This document shows positions 49,061 to 56,880 of a stretch of 64,000 bases of DNA, piece by piece. The stretch comes from Asanoa iriomotensis (GTDB lineage: Bacteria > Actinomycetota > Actinomycetes > Mycobacteriales > Micromonosporaceae). The DNA lies in contig NZ_BONC01000009.1 of assembly GCF_016862515.1 (NCBI RefSeq), positions 62,001-126,000 of the forward strand, given 5' to 3'. A program made the position numbers and the translations under genes. The notes beneath the pieces were generated by a model that saw only the letters and a program-made list of their open reading frames with translations, did no database searches and was not told where the DNA came from. Each line of letters starts with the position of its first letter. The stretch's first letter is position 1.

Positions 49061-51493
49061 TCACAGGCCCTTGCATTGCCCGGTCGCGGGTCCTCGGATC
49101 GTGTTCGGCTGACCGTTGTTGACCGGCGCGGGCGTGTTGCCGGTGCAGGACAGCGGACCGTTGACGATGTTGCCGGCGAGCACGGGTGCGACGGCGACAT
49201 TCGTGCCGGTGAGCGTCAGCGGGCCGCTGATCCGTACCCCTTCGACCTCGACCTCACCGGTCGTGCCGGTGAGGGTGACCGGCCCGCTGACCGACCCGCC
49301 GATCAGTTCGAGCATGGCCGCGCCGGTGGCGCTCACCGGCCCCTGGATCGAGGCGCCCGTGGCGACCAGCGATCCGCCCGGAAGGACGGTGACCGGCCCG
49401 GAGACCGTGGCACCGGCCAGACAGGTGACCCCGGCGTTGACGACCAGCGGACCGGGATGGGTGCCCGACACCGTCGAGGTGCAGGTGTCCACGACGACCG
49501 TGAAACGGGCGGTGGCGCTGCCAGTCGGCCGGGTGGCCGTGATCGTCGCCTGGTAGACGCCGTTGCGGCCGTACGTGTGGCTGGCCGTGGCCGTGTAGAT
49601 GCCGTTGGCGGTCTTGTTGGTGCCGGCCGTGCCGCTCAGGGTCGCAGCCGAACTGGTTCCGTCGCCCCAGTCGATCGTCGCGGAAACCTGCTCCAGCGTC
49701 GCGCCCGGGGTGGACACGGAGGCGATGTCGCCCGCGACCGTCCGCCCGCCTGAGGCGATGTCCGGCGCCGCCACGTCGACCCGCCACGGCACCTGCGGCG
49801 ACGGGTGGAAGTTCTGGCCCTGTAGCTGCCACCGCAGCCCGTGCCCGGCCACGCGGTTGACGAAGGAGGCGAGGTTGCGGTCGGGGTGGGTCTGCGGCGA
49901 CCAGCCGATCTCCGCGGTCGCCGGAAGGCGCGGGAACATCTGGAACCCGATGTCGTCGAGGGTGCGCAGGGTCTCGGACCACATCGCCGCCTCGACACCG
50001 AGGATGTCCGCGTCGGTGACCGCCGGCAGGGTGACGCCGCCGGTCGTCCGCGCCGGGATGTAGGTGGCCGGGTCGCTGCTGCTGCCGGACCAGTTGTAGA
50101 ACTGCGAGACGTCCAGCCGGCCGGCCCAACTCAGCCCGAGCGGGCTGCCGACGAACTGCTGCATGTCGAGGTACGTGTGGTTGGCCGGCGACATCACCAC
50201 CTTCATGCCCTTCTGCACGGCCCGCCGGGCGGTGTCGCCGCCGGAGCCGGCCGGGTTCCCGTTGTTCCAGAACTGTGCGACGGCCGCCGGCGAACCGGGC
50301 TGGCCGAAGTTCGCCTGGGAGATCTCGGCCCAGCCCATGACGATCTTGCCCTGCGCCTTGACGATCTGGGCTTCCTGGTCGACGAAGCTGACGTAGCGGG
50401 GAGTGGCCAGAGTGGACGCCGGCACCTCGTCGCCACCGAGGTGGTAGTAGGGCCCGGGTGTCATGGCACTGAGCTGGCTGACGATGTCGGTCAGGATCGC
50501 CCAGGTGTTCGGGCTCTCGGGGCACATGGCGCTGTAGCCCACCGCTCCCGTCAGGTTCCACTGTGGAGGCGTGTTTCGCGTGCAGTTGACGTCCGGCAGC
50601 ACCGGGTTCGCTTCCGGCCCCGCGTAGGACATGACGATCGCGTTGGTGTGCCCCGGCGTGTCGACCTCCGGGATGACGGTCATGAAGCGCGCCGCCGCGT
50701 AGTTGACGACGTCGACGTACTCGGCCTGGGTCCAGAAGCCACCCGGGTCGTTGTTGATCGAAAACTGGCCGCCGATGGCGGTGAGCTCGGGCCGGCCGTT
50801 GATCGCGATCCGGAACCCCTGGTCGTCGCTGACGTGCAGGTGCAAGACATTCAACTTGTAGGCGGACGCCCGGTCGATCACCCGCTTGACCACGTCCGGC
50901 GGCTGGAAGTGCCGGGCGATGTCGAGCATCATGCCGCGGTACGCGTACCGCGGGGTGTCGGTGATCCGCACGCCGGACACCGTCCAGGGGCCGGGCCGCA
51001 CGGTCGGGCTCTCGATCCAGGGCGGCAGCAGTTGACGCAGCGTCTGCGTGCCGTAGAAGAGCCCGGCCGGCCGCCGCGCCTCGATGCGGATGCCGGCGCT
51101 CGAGACGTCGAGCCGGTAACCCTCGTCGCCGAGGTCCGCGGCGTCGGTCAGGCCGAGCGCGATGTCACCCGGTTGCGGCTCGGCCGTCGACACGAGCAGG
51201 GGAAAGCCGGTCGAGGACCGCATGGTCGCCGCGAGCGCGTCGGCGACCGCTCGCGTCTCCTCGCCTCCCACGATCCTGGTGGTCGGCCCGACCACGAAGG
51301 TCTCCCCGGGTAGTGCCTCCATAGTGGCCGGAATCGGCACGATCTGTTGTGCCGCAACCGGTGCCGTGTCCGCCAGCGCCGGCGTGGCCACCTGACCGGT
51401 CAGCGCGGCCGCCTGGACCGCGAGCGTGACGACCAGTGCCAAGCCGAACCACCGTCTGGCTCGCGTGCCCCGGGTCCTGTTCGGCGTCTGCAT
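49061..51493 (-). CDS. Secreted GH20 beta-N-acetylhexosaminidase with PKD and GP-repeat tail
   Basis: The 810-residue enzyme has a signal peptide (about 1-42), a GH20b domain (about 50-165) and a GH20 barrel (about 170-520) with the catalytic Asp-Glu pair in LGGDEVP (about residue 350). It should remove terminal GlcNAc or GalNAc from chitin fragments or glycans outside the cell. A PKD-like domain (about 570-665) follows. The tail (about 670-805) is five degenerate repeats around [SI]xGP[VL][ST], predicted as an extended beta-structure. The start at 51493 has an SD gggagg at 7 nt; longer upstream frames are not coding. A palindrome lies 37 bp upstream. Confidence 0.88.
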   Translation of the reverse strand: MQTPNRTRGTRARRWFGLALVVTLAVQAAALTGQVATPALADTAPVAAQQIVPIPATMEALPGETFVVGPTTRIVGGEETRAVADALAATMRSSTGFPLLVSTAEPQPGDIALGLTDAADLGDEGYRLDVSSAGIRIEARRPAGLFYGTQTLRQLLPPWIESPTVRPGPWTVSGVRITDTPRYAYRGMMLDIARHFQPPDVVKRVIDRASAYKLNVLHLHVSDDQGFRIAINGRPELTAIGGQFSINNDPGGFWTQAEYVDVVNYAAARFMTVIPEVDTPGHTNAIVMSYAGPEANPVLPDVNCTRNTPPQWNLTGAVGYSAMCPESPNTWAILTDIVSQLSAMTPGPYYHLGGDEVPASTLATPRYVSFVDQEAQIVKAQGKIVMGWAEISQANFGQPGSPAAVAQFWNNGNPAGSGGDTARRAVQKGMKVVMSPANHTYLDMQQFVGSPLGLSWAGRLDVSQFYNWSGSSSDPATYIPARTTGGVTLPAVTDADILGVEAAMWSETLRTLDDIGFQMFPRLPATAEIGWSPQTHPDRNLASFVNRVAGHGLRWQLQGQNFHPSPQVPWRVDVAAPDIASGGRTVAGDIASVSTPGATLEQVSATIDWGDGTSSAATLSGTAGTNKTANGIYTATASHTYGRNGVYQATITATRPTGSATARFTVVVDTCTSTVSGTHPGPLVVNAGVTCLAGATVSGPVTVLPGGSLVATGASIQGPVSATGAAMLELIGGSVSGPVTLTGTTGEVEVEGVRISGPLTLTGTNVAVAPVLAGNIVNGPLSCTGNTPAPVNNGQPNTIRGPATGQCKGL

Positions 51494-51801
51494 GTCAGAC
51501 CTCCCTGCTCGGGGCACGCGCCTGAATCGATCAACGTCCGTTGATGGTAGGCACAGAAACCTCGAACCGTAAAGACTCCTTACAGAACGTGACCACAACT
51601 GTCGACGGTGGACGGTTCATCGGGTTGGCGCTCATGGGCGGGTGGGCAGTTCGGCTGTTCGAGAGTCAGACTGGGTTAATGGAACGCGCAGTTGGTTATG
51701 CGCAGCGCCACTCGGCACGGGGCAGTTGGGGGCAGCCGCGCATCTACGAGGCGCCGGTGCGACGAGGCCGGCATGGGCACCCGGTTCGGGGTGCGTGCGT
51801 G
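51494..51801. other. 308-bp intergenic region with a 16-bp palindrome
   Basis: This gap is between the divergent hexosaminidase and unknown-protein starts. At 51530-51545, atcaacg and cgttgat form 7-bp arms around a two-base centre. It lies 37 bp before the hexosaminidase ATG, suiting a repressor site. The DasR consensus tggtctagacca is not present. An open frame runs through 51541-51801 in the frame of the next gene, but its codon use and the better conserved start at 51802 suggest it is not coding. I see no other element. Confidence 0.5.
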
Positions 51802-52476
51802 ATGGAGTTCGCGAGTGCCTTGTCCGGCGGCGAGTGGTCGGACCACCCGGAGAGCACTGACGCGACCGTGGCGCGGCTGGCTCGGGCGGTCAATGACCTG
51901 AGCAGCGAACAGGGTCGCGTCGCGTTGCTGCCGTTGCTGCCGTGGCTGGTGATCCAGCCGCGCGCTGGTGAGCCTGCGACGCGTGTGGCCGTAACGACGG
52001 TCGTGGTGCAGGCGGCCCTCGGCCGTGCCGCGGGTCACGCGGCGGACCGGCTGGCCCGGGACGCGGCCGAGCTTGCCGGCGGCGCGCAGGTGCCTCGGTG
52101 GTGGCAACGGCCGCTGGGGCGCGGTCCGCAGATGATGATGCGCCGCAGCCTTCGCGTGTTGCGCCGCGCCGACGGCCGCGACCGGCTGCTGCGGCAGGTT
52201 CTGATCGACGCGGTGAACGCGGCTCGTGCTCTCGACGGCCTCCCGCCAGTGCCCGGCGAGACGCTGGAACCCGTCTCTGTCGGGTCTCTGCCCATCCGCG
52301 TGCGGACGCACGTGCCGAGCGGTCTGGAGCCGTGCCACCTCCACGTCGCGGCGCCGGCTGATCAATGGCCCGCGTGGCTGATGAAGGCCTGGGCGCACCG
52401 GCGCGCCGAGATGCGCCCAGGCCTGGTCGAGCCCGCCGCCGCGCTCGATCGCTACCAGCCGACGGCGGTGTGGTGA
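51802..52476 (+). CDS. Protein of unknown function
   Basis: The 224-residue soluble protein has no recognised named domain. The N-terminal MEFASALSGGEWSDHPEST, followed by ARAVNDLSSEQGRVALLPLLPWLV, recalls a family of actinobacterial hypothetical proteins I know only by its start pattern, which is why I choose ATG 51802. An upstream start (51541) would add 87 residues in the same frame. The middle (about 75-125) is Ala/Arg-rich and helical. The last 25 bp overlap the convergent gene at 52452. No catalytic motif is visible. Confidence 0.55.
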   Translation: MEFASALSGGEWSDHPESTDATVARLARAVNDLSSEQGRVALLPLLPWLVIQPRAGEPATRVAVTTVVVQAALGRAAGHAADRLARDAAELAGGAQVPRWWQRPLGRGPQMMMRRSLRVLRRADGRDRLLRQVLIDAVNAARALDGLPPVPGETLEPVSVGSLPIRVRTHVPSGLEPCHLHVAAPADQWPAWLMKAWAHRRAEMRPGLVEPAAALDRYQPTAVW

Positions 52477-53834
52477 TCGGTCGGGCGGTCGGCGGGTGCG
52501 GGCACGGTGCCGATGACCGTTCCGGCGGCGTCGAGGGCTTCGAGGACGACATCGGCTGTGCCGGCACCGCGGACGACGGCCGCGGCGTCCGTGACGGCGG
52601 CGGTGTCGATCGTCCTGCCGCCGGCGACGGAGCGCACCTCGCTCGTGCCCGGCGGTGTCACGACCAGGAATGAGTCGCTGTCGTCGAGGCGGACCGGCAC
52701 GATCGCGGATGGCGTGGTCGGATCCCAGGACAGCCAGGCCTCCCCTCCCCCGATGTACTCGCCCTCCACCGGTTGCCCCGTGGACCAGGTGCCCACGCTG
52801 ACCTGCCATCCGCCCCGCGCAGCCGGATAGGCGACCATGGTCGCGGGATCGTCGTAGTCGACGTTGTCCCCGGGTTGCGGGTCCTCGATGCGGCCACCCC
52901 AGACGACGGTCAACGGACCTGAGCCGTACGCGAGGGACTCCCCGACGCCCATCGCGAACCGAGCGGCGTCCCGATCGATCCCGCCGCGCGCGCCGGCCAC
53001 GGCCGCGTCGACCTGTTCATCGGTGGGTGCGGTGGTGGGCAGGATCTGCCGGGCGGCTGTCTCTTCCCGGACCACGCCGTCGCAGACGGCCCGCCACCAC
53101 TCCGGGCGCTCCGTCGCACGGGTTCGCACCAGGTAGGAGCCCGTCTGGGCAGGGGTCCAGTCGTCGAGAGCCGGCAACGCCGCGGTCTCGATGACGCAGC
53201 CGTCCGGGACCAGCGCGATGGCCGCCGCACTGTCGAGATCGACCGTCCCGAAGTTCCCGGTTACTTCGAAGGGGCTGAGCCCGTCGCCGGTGCCCATCTC
53301 CGCGCGCGGGTCGGCAAGCTCCGAGGCCGCCGCACCACGCGGCGCCATGAACCAGGCGCTCGCGTTGATCCACTGCGTGGTGGGGTCGGGCACCGCGCGG
53401 TGGAACGCGACGAACGCCACGCGGACGTCGCCGATGTCGTCGAGGAACAGCACGTTCACCTCGGTGACCTCGGCCGTGATCCGGAACGCGCCGGCCCGCT
53501 GGTGCCCCAGCACGAGCCGGGCCAACTCCTGGACGTATCCGGGGTCCGCATCGGCGAGCCCGCCACGCACGGGGCTCACCCGCAACCGCTCGGCCCACTG
53601 CTGCATCCTGTCGAAGTCGCTGACGCCGCCGCCTTCGCCGTGACCGGGACCGGCGGGCAACCCCGCCCATCCCCCGATCGCGATGACGGCGACCAGGCCG
53701 AGCCCGGCCGCGGTCACCCGCCTGCGGCGAGCGCGGCGCTGTCGAGCCCGCAGCCGACCGCTCGGATCGGGCACCGCCCGGACGCCGTCCGCCGCGTCGG
53801 AAAGCAACTCCCGGACACGCTGATCCACACTCAT
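52452..53834 (-). CDS. Single-span membrane protein, sigma-factor partner
   Basis: The 460-residue protein has a short cytoplasmic N-terminus (1-40, rich in Arg), one membrane segment (about 42-62, TAAGLGLVAVIAIGGWAGLP) and a large extracytoplasmic part with no recognised domain. The overlap (ATGA, 4 bp) with the SigE-family sigma gene suggests it acts as an anti-sigma-like partner or sensor, although no zinc-binding anti-sigma motif (HxxxCxxC) is seen. Homologous proteins often stand behind SigE-type sigma genes. Confidence 0.75.
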   Translation of the reverse strand: MSVDQRVRELLSDAADGVRAVPDPSGRLRARQRRARRRRVTAAGLGLVAVIAIGGWAGLPAGPGHGEGGGVSDFDRMQQWAERLRVSPVRGGLADADPGYVQELARLVLGHQRAGAFRITAEVTEVNVLFLDDIGDVRVAFVAFHRAVPDPTTQWINASAWFMAPRGAAASELADPRAEMGTGDGLSPFEVTGNFGTVDLDSAAAIALVPDGCVIETAALPALDDWTPAQTGSYLVRTRATERPEWWRAVCDGVVREETAARQILPTTAPTDEQVDAAVAGARGGIDRDAARFAMGVGESLAYGSGPLTVVWGGRIEDPQPGDNVDYDDPATMVAYPAARGGWQVSVGTWSTGQPVEGEYIGGGEAWLSWDPTTPSAIVPVRLDDSDSFLVVTPPGTSEVRSVAGGRTIDTAAVTDAAAVVRGAGTADVVLEALDAAGTVIGTVPAPADRPTDHHTAVGW

Positions 53835-54331
53835 CGCACCTTCTCCTTCACCGGCTCCGCAACTCCGAGCAGGTCACGCAGCCGCGAAAGGCCACGCGAC
53901 GACTGGCTCTTGACCGTGCCCAGCGGCCAACCGAGCAGCGCGGCCACCTGCGCCTCCGACATGTCGTCGAGATACCGCAACACGACCACCACGCGCGTAC
54001 GTGCCGGCAGCTTCCGCAGCGCGGAGAGCACCGCCTGCCGTTGCACCACCCGGTCCGTCGCGTCGTCGACCGCCGGCTCCGGCGCCCGCACGCCGACCGC
54101 CTCCCGCGAACGCAGGCGATGCCACCAGGTGATCTGCTCGTTGGCCATGGTCCGGCGCAGGTACGCCAACGGGTCGTCGACCTTGTGCCAACGCCGCATC
54201 ACTTTGGCCAGCGCCGACTGCACCAGATCCTCGGCGTCATGACTCGAACCCGTCAGCAGGTACGCCATCCGCAACAGCTCGCCGTAGCGAAGCTCCACGA
54301 ACTCGTTGAAATCGCGATCGTCCCGCGCCAC
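53831..54331 (-). CDS. SigE-family ECF RNA polymerase sigma factor
   Basis: The 166-residue sigma factor has region 2 (about 8-70, with YGELLRMAYLLTGSSHDAED) and region 4 (about 105-160, VLRYLDDMSEAQVAALLGW, GTVKSQSSRGLSRLRDLL). The GTG at 54331 is supported by AAGGGG about 7 nt before it and gives the usual length of about 165; a longer frame up to 54418 is less likely. It is translationally coupled to the membrane partner. A possible ECF promoter lies upstream. Confidence 0.88.
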   Translation of the reverse strand: MARDDRDFNEFVELRYGELLRMAYLLTGSSHDAEDLVQSALAKVMRRWHKVDDPLAYLRRTMANEQITWWHRLRSREAVGVRAPEPAVDDATDRVVQRQAVLSALRKLPARTRVVVVLRYLDDMSEAQVAALLGWPLGTVKSQSSRGLSRLRDLLGVAEPVKEKVR

Positions 54332-54668
54332 CCGGCACCCCTTCGACGGTTGCTGATACCTACCTGACCTGATCCCGGCCAGGAAAGTTCCACGCCGGTC
54401 GGCGGGTGGCGAACGCATTCACCGCACGGATGCGGTCGGCAGCCGAGGTGTCGATCGCCGGTCTCATCGAGCAGGCCGCGCCAAATGTCGCTTACGGCCC
54501 GCGGCGACGTTGCCGCCGGCCCAGACGCAGGTCGCGGGCGCTGCGTTGCTCGTCAACGTCTGGGCGCTGGCCCGTGCCGAACCCTCTCACGATGGGGTGC
54601 CGTTGACACTGGACGCACCCCGCCAGACGGCGGGGTGCGTCCACGATGAACCGACGTCGGTCTGGCCG
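54332..54668. other. 337-bp intergenic region with possible ECF promoter
   Basis: Between the sigma-factor start and the GlsB-like stop. On the minus strand, GGAAC (54391-54387) and GTC (54368-54366), 18 bp apart, fit an ECF-type promoter pair and would start transcription about 30 bp before the sigma gene, so autoregulation is possible. Short frames here (66 residues at 54406) have no support. The terminator at 54610-54643 lies at the other end. The rest shows nothing I can name. Confidence 0.45.
54610..54643. terminator. 15-bp hairpin after GlsB-like gene
   Basis: Arms 54610-54624 and 54629-54643 form a perfect 15-bp stem with a 4-nt loop, 25 bp after the stop of the minus-strand gene at 54669. 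It should end that transcript. Confidence 0.8.
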
Positions 54669-54938
54669 TCAGACGCGTCGACGCCCCCATCCGCCGGCCG
54701 CGATCGCCACGCCCACAGCGGCGAACGCGACCTGGATGAACAGTTCGATCCAGTCGATGCCCGCGGTGTCGGCGACGCCGATCCAGCCGGCGACCAGCGT
54801 GCCCAGGAAGGCGGCGACCACGCCGATGACGAGCGTCAACCAGATGGGGATGTCCTGCTTGCCGGGAACGACCAGGCGACCGAGCGCGCCGATGATCAGG
54901 CCGATGACGATGGCGGTTATGACGCCCGAGATCTCCAC
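54669..54938 (-). CDS. GlsB/YeaQ/YmgE-family stress membrane protein
   Basis: The 89-residue protein has three membrane segments (about 4-24, 32-55, 63-82) with the transglycosylase-associated family pattern GLIIGALGRLVVPGKQDIP. Members are small membrane proteins often induced by stress, with unclear function. The ATG at 54938 is preceded by gaggagt-like sequence. It stands alone, 78 bp from the bicupin stop. Confidence 0.87.
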   Translation of the reverse strand: MEISGVITAIVIGLIIGALGRLVVPGKQDIPIWLTLVIGVVAAFLGTLVAGWIGVADTAGIDWIELFIQVAFAAVGVAIAAGGWGRRRV

Positions 54939-55016
54939 GAGTACTCCTCAAGAGCATGTGCTGCGTTTGACGGTCGGCGCCAACATTCCCTCGAGGACTC
55001 AGCCGCGAAACGTCCG

Positions 55017-55925
55017 CTAGGGCGTCCAGCCCGGTGCGACCTGCCGTCCTGAACCCTGCAGGTATGTCGACGGTTCGCCGGAGCGGGACAGCACCCGCAG
55101 CGTGGCGTGCGCCGGGACGTAGACGGCGTCGCCGGCGGCCAGGCAGGCGGTGGCGTAGGTCTCGCCGTCCTCCTCGTGCACGTCGACCCACAGCTCGCCC
55201 GAGGTGACGACGAGCATCGACTCGTCGTCGACCTTGCGTGGATCCTCGACGTGACCCGCGTAGACCCGACCGGTGGAGACCGTGAGGTGCTCGGTGTCGG
55301 CGAGCAGGCCGACCAGGTGGGTCGGCGACTCCGCGGCGAAGCCCCAGACGGCGTCGTCGGGGCGCACGACGTGCAGCCTGGTCGTGCTCAGGCGCTCGGC
55401 CCGGGCGTCCGGCCAGCGGCCCGACCAGCGCTGGTCGCGGTACTGGACCCGCTCGAGCATCGATTGGTGCCGCGCGTACTGCGAGGCGGTGCCGCGGCTC
55501 GGTGGCGGAGCGAAGAACTCCAGGACACGCAGCGGGCGGGCCGACGGGTTGAAGCCGTGGTGCCACGTGTCACGGTGGAACAGGACCTGCTCGCCCGGTG
55601 CCACCACGCGGACCTCGCCGTGCTGCGGGTCGGCGAGGACGAGCTCGCCCTCGAGGACGCAATACATGACGTCGGCCGCGAACACGGTCTTGTTGGTGGC
55701 ACTGTGCCGGAACGCGCCGCCGGGCTCCAGCTCGAACTCGAGCACGTGCAGGGCCGAGGACGACACGTACACCCGGTCGGTCACCAGCCCGGCCTCGGTG
55801 TCACCCCAGACGTGATGGGCGGTCTCGCCGCGGCGGACGACGGCCGCCCGTTCGAAGGTCGGACGTGGCGTCGCTCGACGGCGCGGCATCGCGTCCGCCC
55901 GGATGCTCTTGTCGGCCTCATCCAT
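55017..55925 (-). CDS. Bicupin protein
   Basis: The 302-residue protein has two cupin beta-barrels, about 30-150 (HVLEFELEPGG, MYCVLEGELVLADPQHGEV, LFHRDTWHHGFN) and about 200-300 (MLVVTSGELWVDVHEEDGE, AGDAVYVPAHATLRV). The first barrel keeps histidines for a metal (HRDTWHHG), the second does not. It may be a dioxygenase, isomerase or sugar-binding protein. The ATG at 55925 has AAGGAG 7 nt upstream. A perfect palindrome lies in its promoter, next to a -10 TACTAT. It is probably part of the same regulon as the neighbouring importer. Confidence 0.8.
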   Translation of the reverse strand: MDEADKSIRADAMPRRRATPRPTFERAAVVRRGETAHHVWGDTEAGLVTDRVYVSSSALHVLEFELEPGGAFRHSATNKTVFAADVMYCVLEGELVLADPQHGEVRVVAPGEQVLFHRDTWHHGFNPSARPLRVLEFFAPPPSRGTASQYARHQSMLERVQYRDQRWSGRWPDARAERLSTTRLHVVRPDDAVWGFAAESPTHLVGLLADTEHLTVSTGRVYAGHVEDPRKVDDESMLVVTSGELWVDVHEEDGETYATACLAAGDAVYVPAHATLRVLSRSGEPSTYLQGSGRQVAPGWTP

Positions 55926-55971
55926 CGCCGTTCTCCTTCCGACCAACCGCGCGGCAACGGATAGTACCATG

Positions 55972-55985
55972 ATACCAATTGGTAT
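55972..55985. promoter_or_regulatory. Perfect 14-bp palindrome in the bicupin promoter
   Basis: ataccaattggtat is a perfect palindrome upstream of a possible -10 (TACTAT on the minus strand, 55967-55962) for the bicupin gene. It touches the stop of the GntR gene at 55985, the likely binding protein. The sequence is AT-rich for this genome. Confidence 0.65.
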
Positions 55986-56797
55986 TACCCGGATCGGAAC
56001 GCACGGCCCGAGGACGGCTGGACCATGGGCACGGCGCTGCCGGCGGTCAGCCGGCTGCGGAACCGGTACCGGTCGCCGCGATAGGTGATGAGACCGGCCA
56101 CGATGAGCCGGCCGGACTGATCGCTGACCTCCGACTCGGCGACGAGGACGGGCGATCCGGGCACCGTGCCGAGCAGCCGCGCGACCCGGATGTCGGCCGC
56201 CCGCGCCTCGACCGAGTAGTCGGCGGCGACGGGGGTGTGCCCCGCGGCCGTCAGCCGGGCGTAGAGCGACTCGTGCGACCAGTCCAGGTCCGGCAGCTCC
56301 GGGTCGATCGCCAGCGGCAGCAGGGTCGAGTCGATGGCCACCGGCAGGTCGTCGAGCGTCCGCAGCCGGTCCAGCTCGAACAGCGACGCTCCTGGCGCGA
56401 TGCCGAAGGTCTCGGCCTCGTCCAGGGTCGCCGGTCGCGTGTGGACCCGCAGCGGCTGTGCGGCGACGGAGACGTACGTGTTGGCGACGAGGTCGTGGAA
56501 GGACAGCAGGGTGTTCGGCGGCTCGGCGAGCCGGTCGGCGGCCACGAACGTCCCTCGTCCCTGCACGGAGTAGACCAGCCCGTCGCGGGACAGCGACGCG
56601 AGCGCGCGCCGCACCGTGACCCGACTGACCCCGAACTCGCCGCTGAGCTCCCGCTCCGTGGGTAGCTGGTCGCCCGGCCTCAGGTCGCCGCGGGAGATGC
56701 GGTCCGCCAGGACCTGGCGGACGCGGGTCGTCAGGCGGCCGCTGCTCGAGGTCGTCACGGATACGGAGACTATCGCGGACTGCCCGGTTGCATGCAT
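55985..56797 (-). CDS. GntR-family regulator, HutC subfamily
   Basis: The 270-residue regulator has a winged helix-turn-helix (about 20-90, LPTERELSGEFGVSRVTVRR and VQGRGTFVA) and a UTRA domain (about 110-265). The ATG at 56797 is not backed by an SD, and an in-frame GTG at 56758 would give a more usual length of 257. It lies between the divergent bicupin-side promoter and the importer genes at 56881. It probably controls the bicupin gene and perhaps the importer operon. Confidence 0.86.
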   Translation of the reverse strand: MHATGQSAIVSVSVTTSSSGRLTTRVRQVLADRISRGDLRPGDQLPTERELSGEFGVSRVTVRRALASLSRDGLVYSVQGRGTFVAADRLAEPPNTLLSFHDLVANTYVSVAAQPLRVHTRPATLDEAETFGIAPGASLFELDRLRTLDDLPVAIDSTLLPLAIDPELPDLDWSHESLYARLTAAGHTPVAADYSVEARAADIRVARLLGTVPGSPVLVAESEVSDQSGRLIVAGLITYRGDRYRFRSRLTAGSAVPMVQPSSGRAFRSG

Positions 56798-56880
56798 TGT
56801 CTTACGTGAGGTCTACTTGTATCGTCCGGGGACGATCATCCAACGGTGCGGCGTCGCCGACCGGAGAGGACGTGATCCCG

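Noticed and set aside
51541-51801. N-terminal extension of the unknown protein
   Set aside because: Same frame is open, but the conserved-looking start MEFASALSGGEWSDHP begins at 51802 and the preceding stretch includes a rare TTA codon and no family features.
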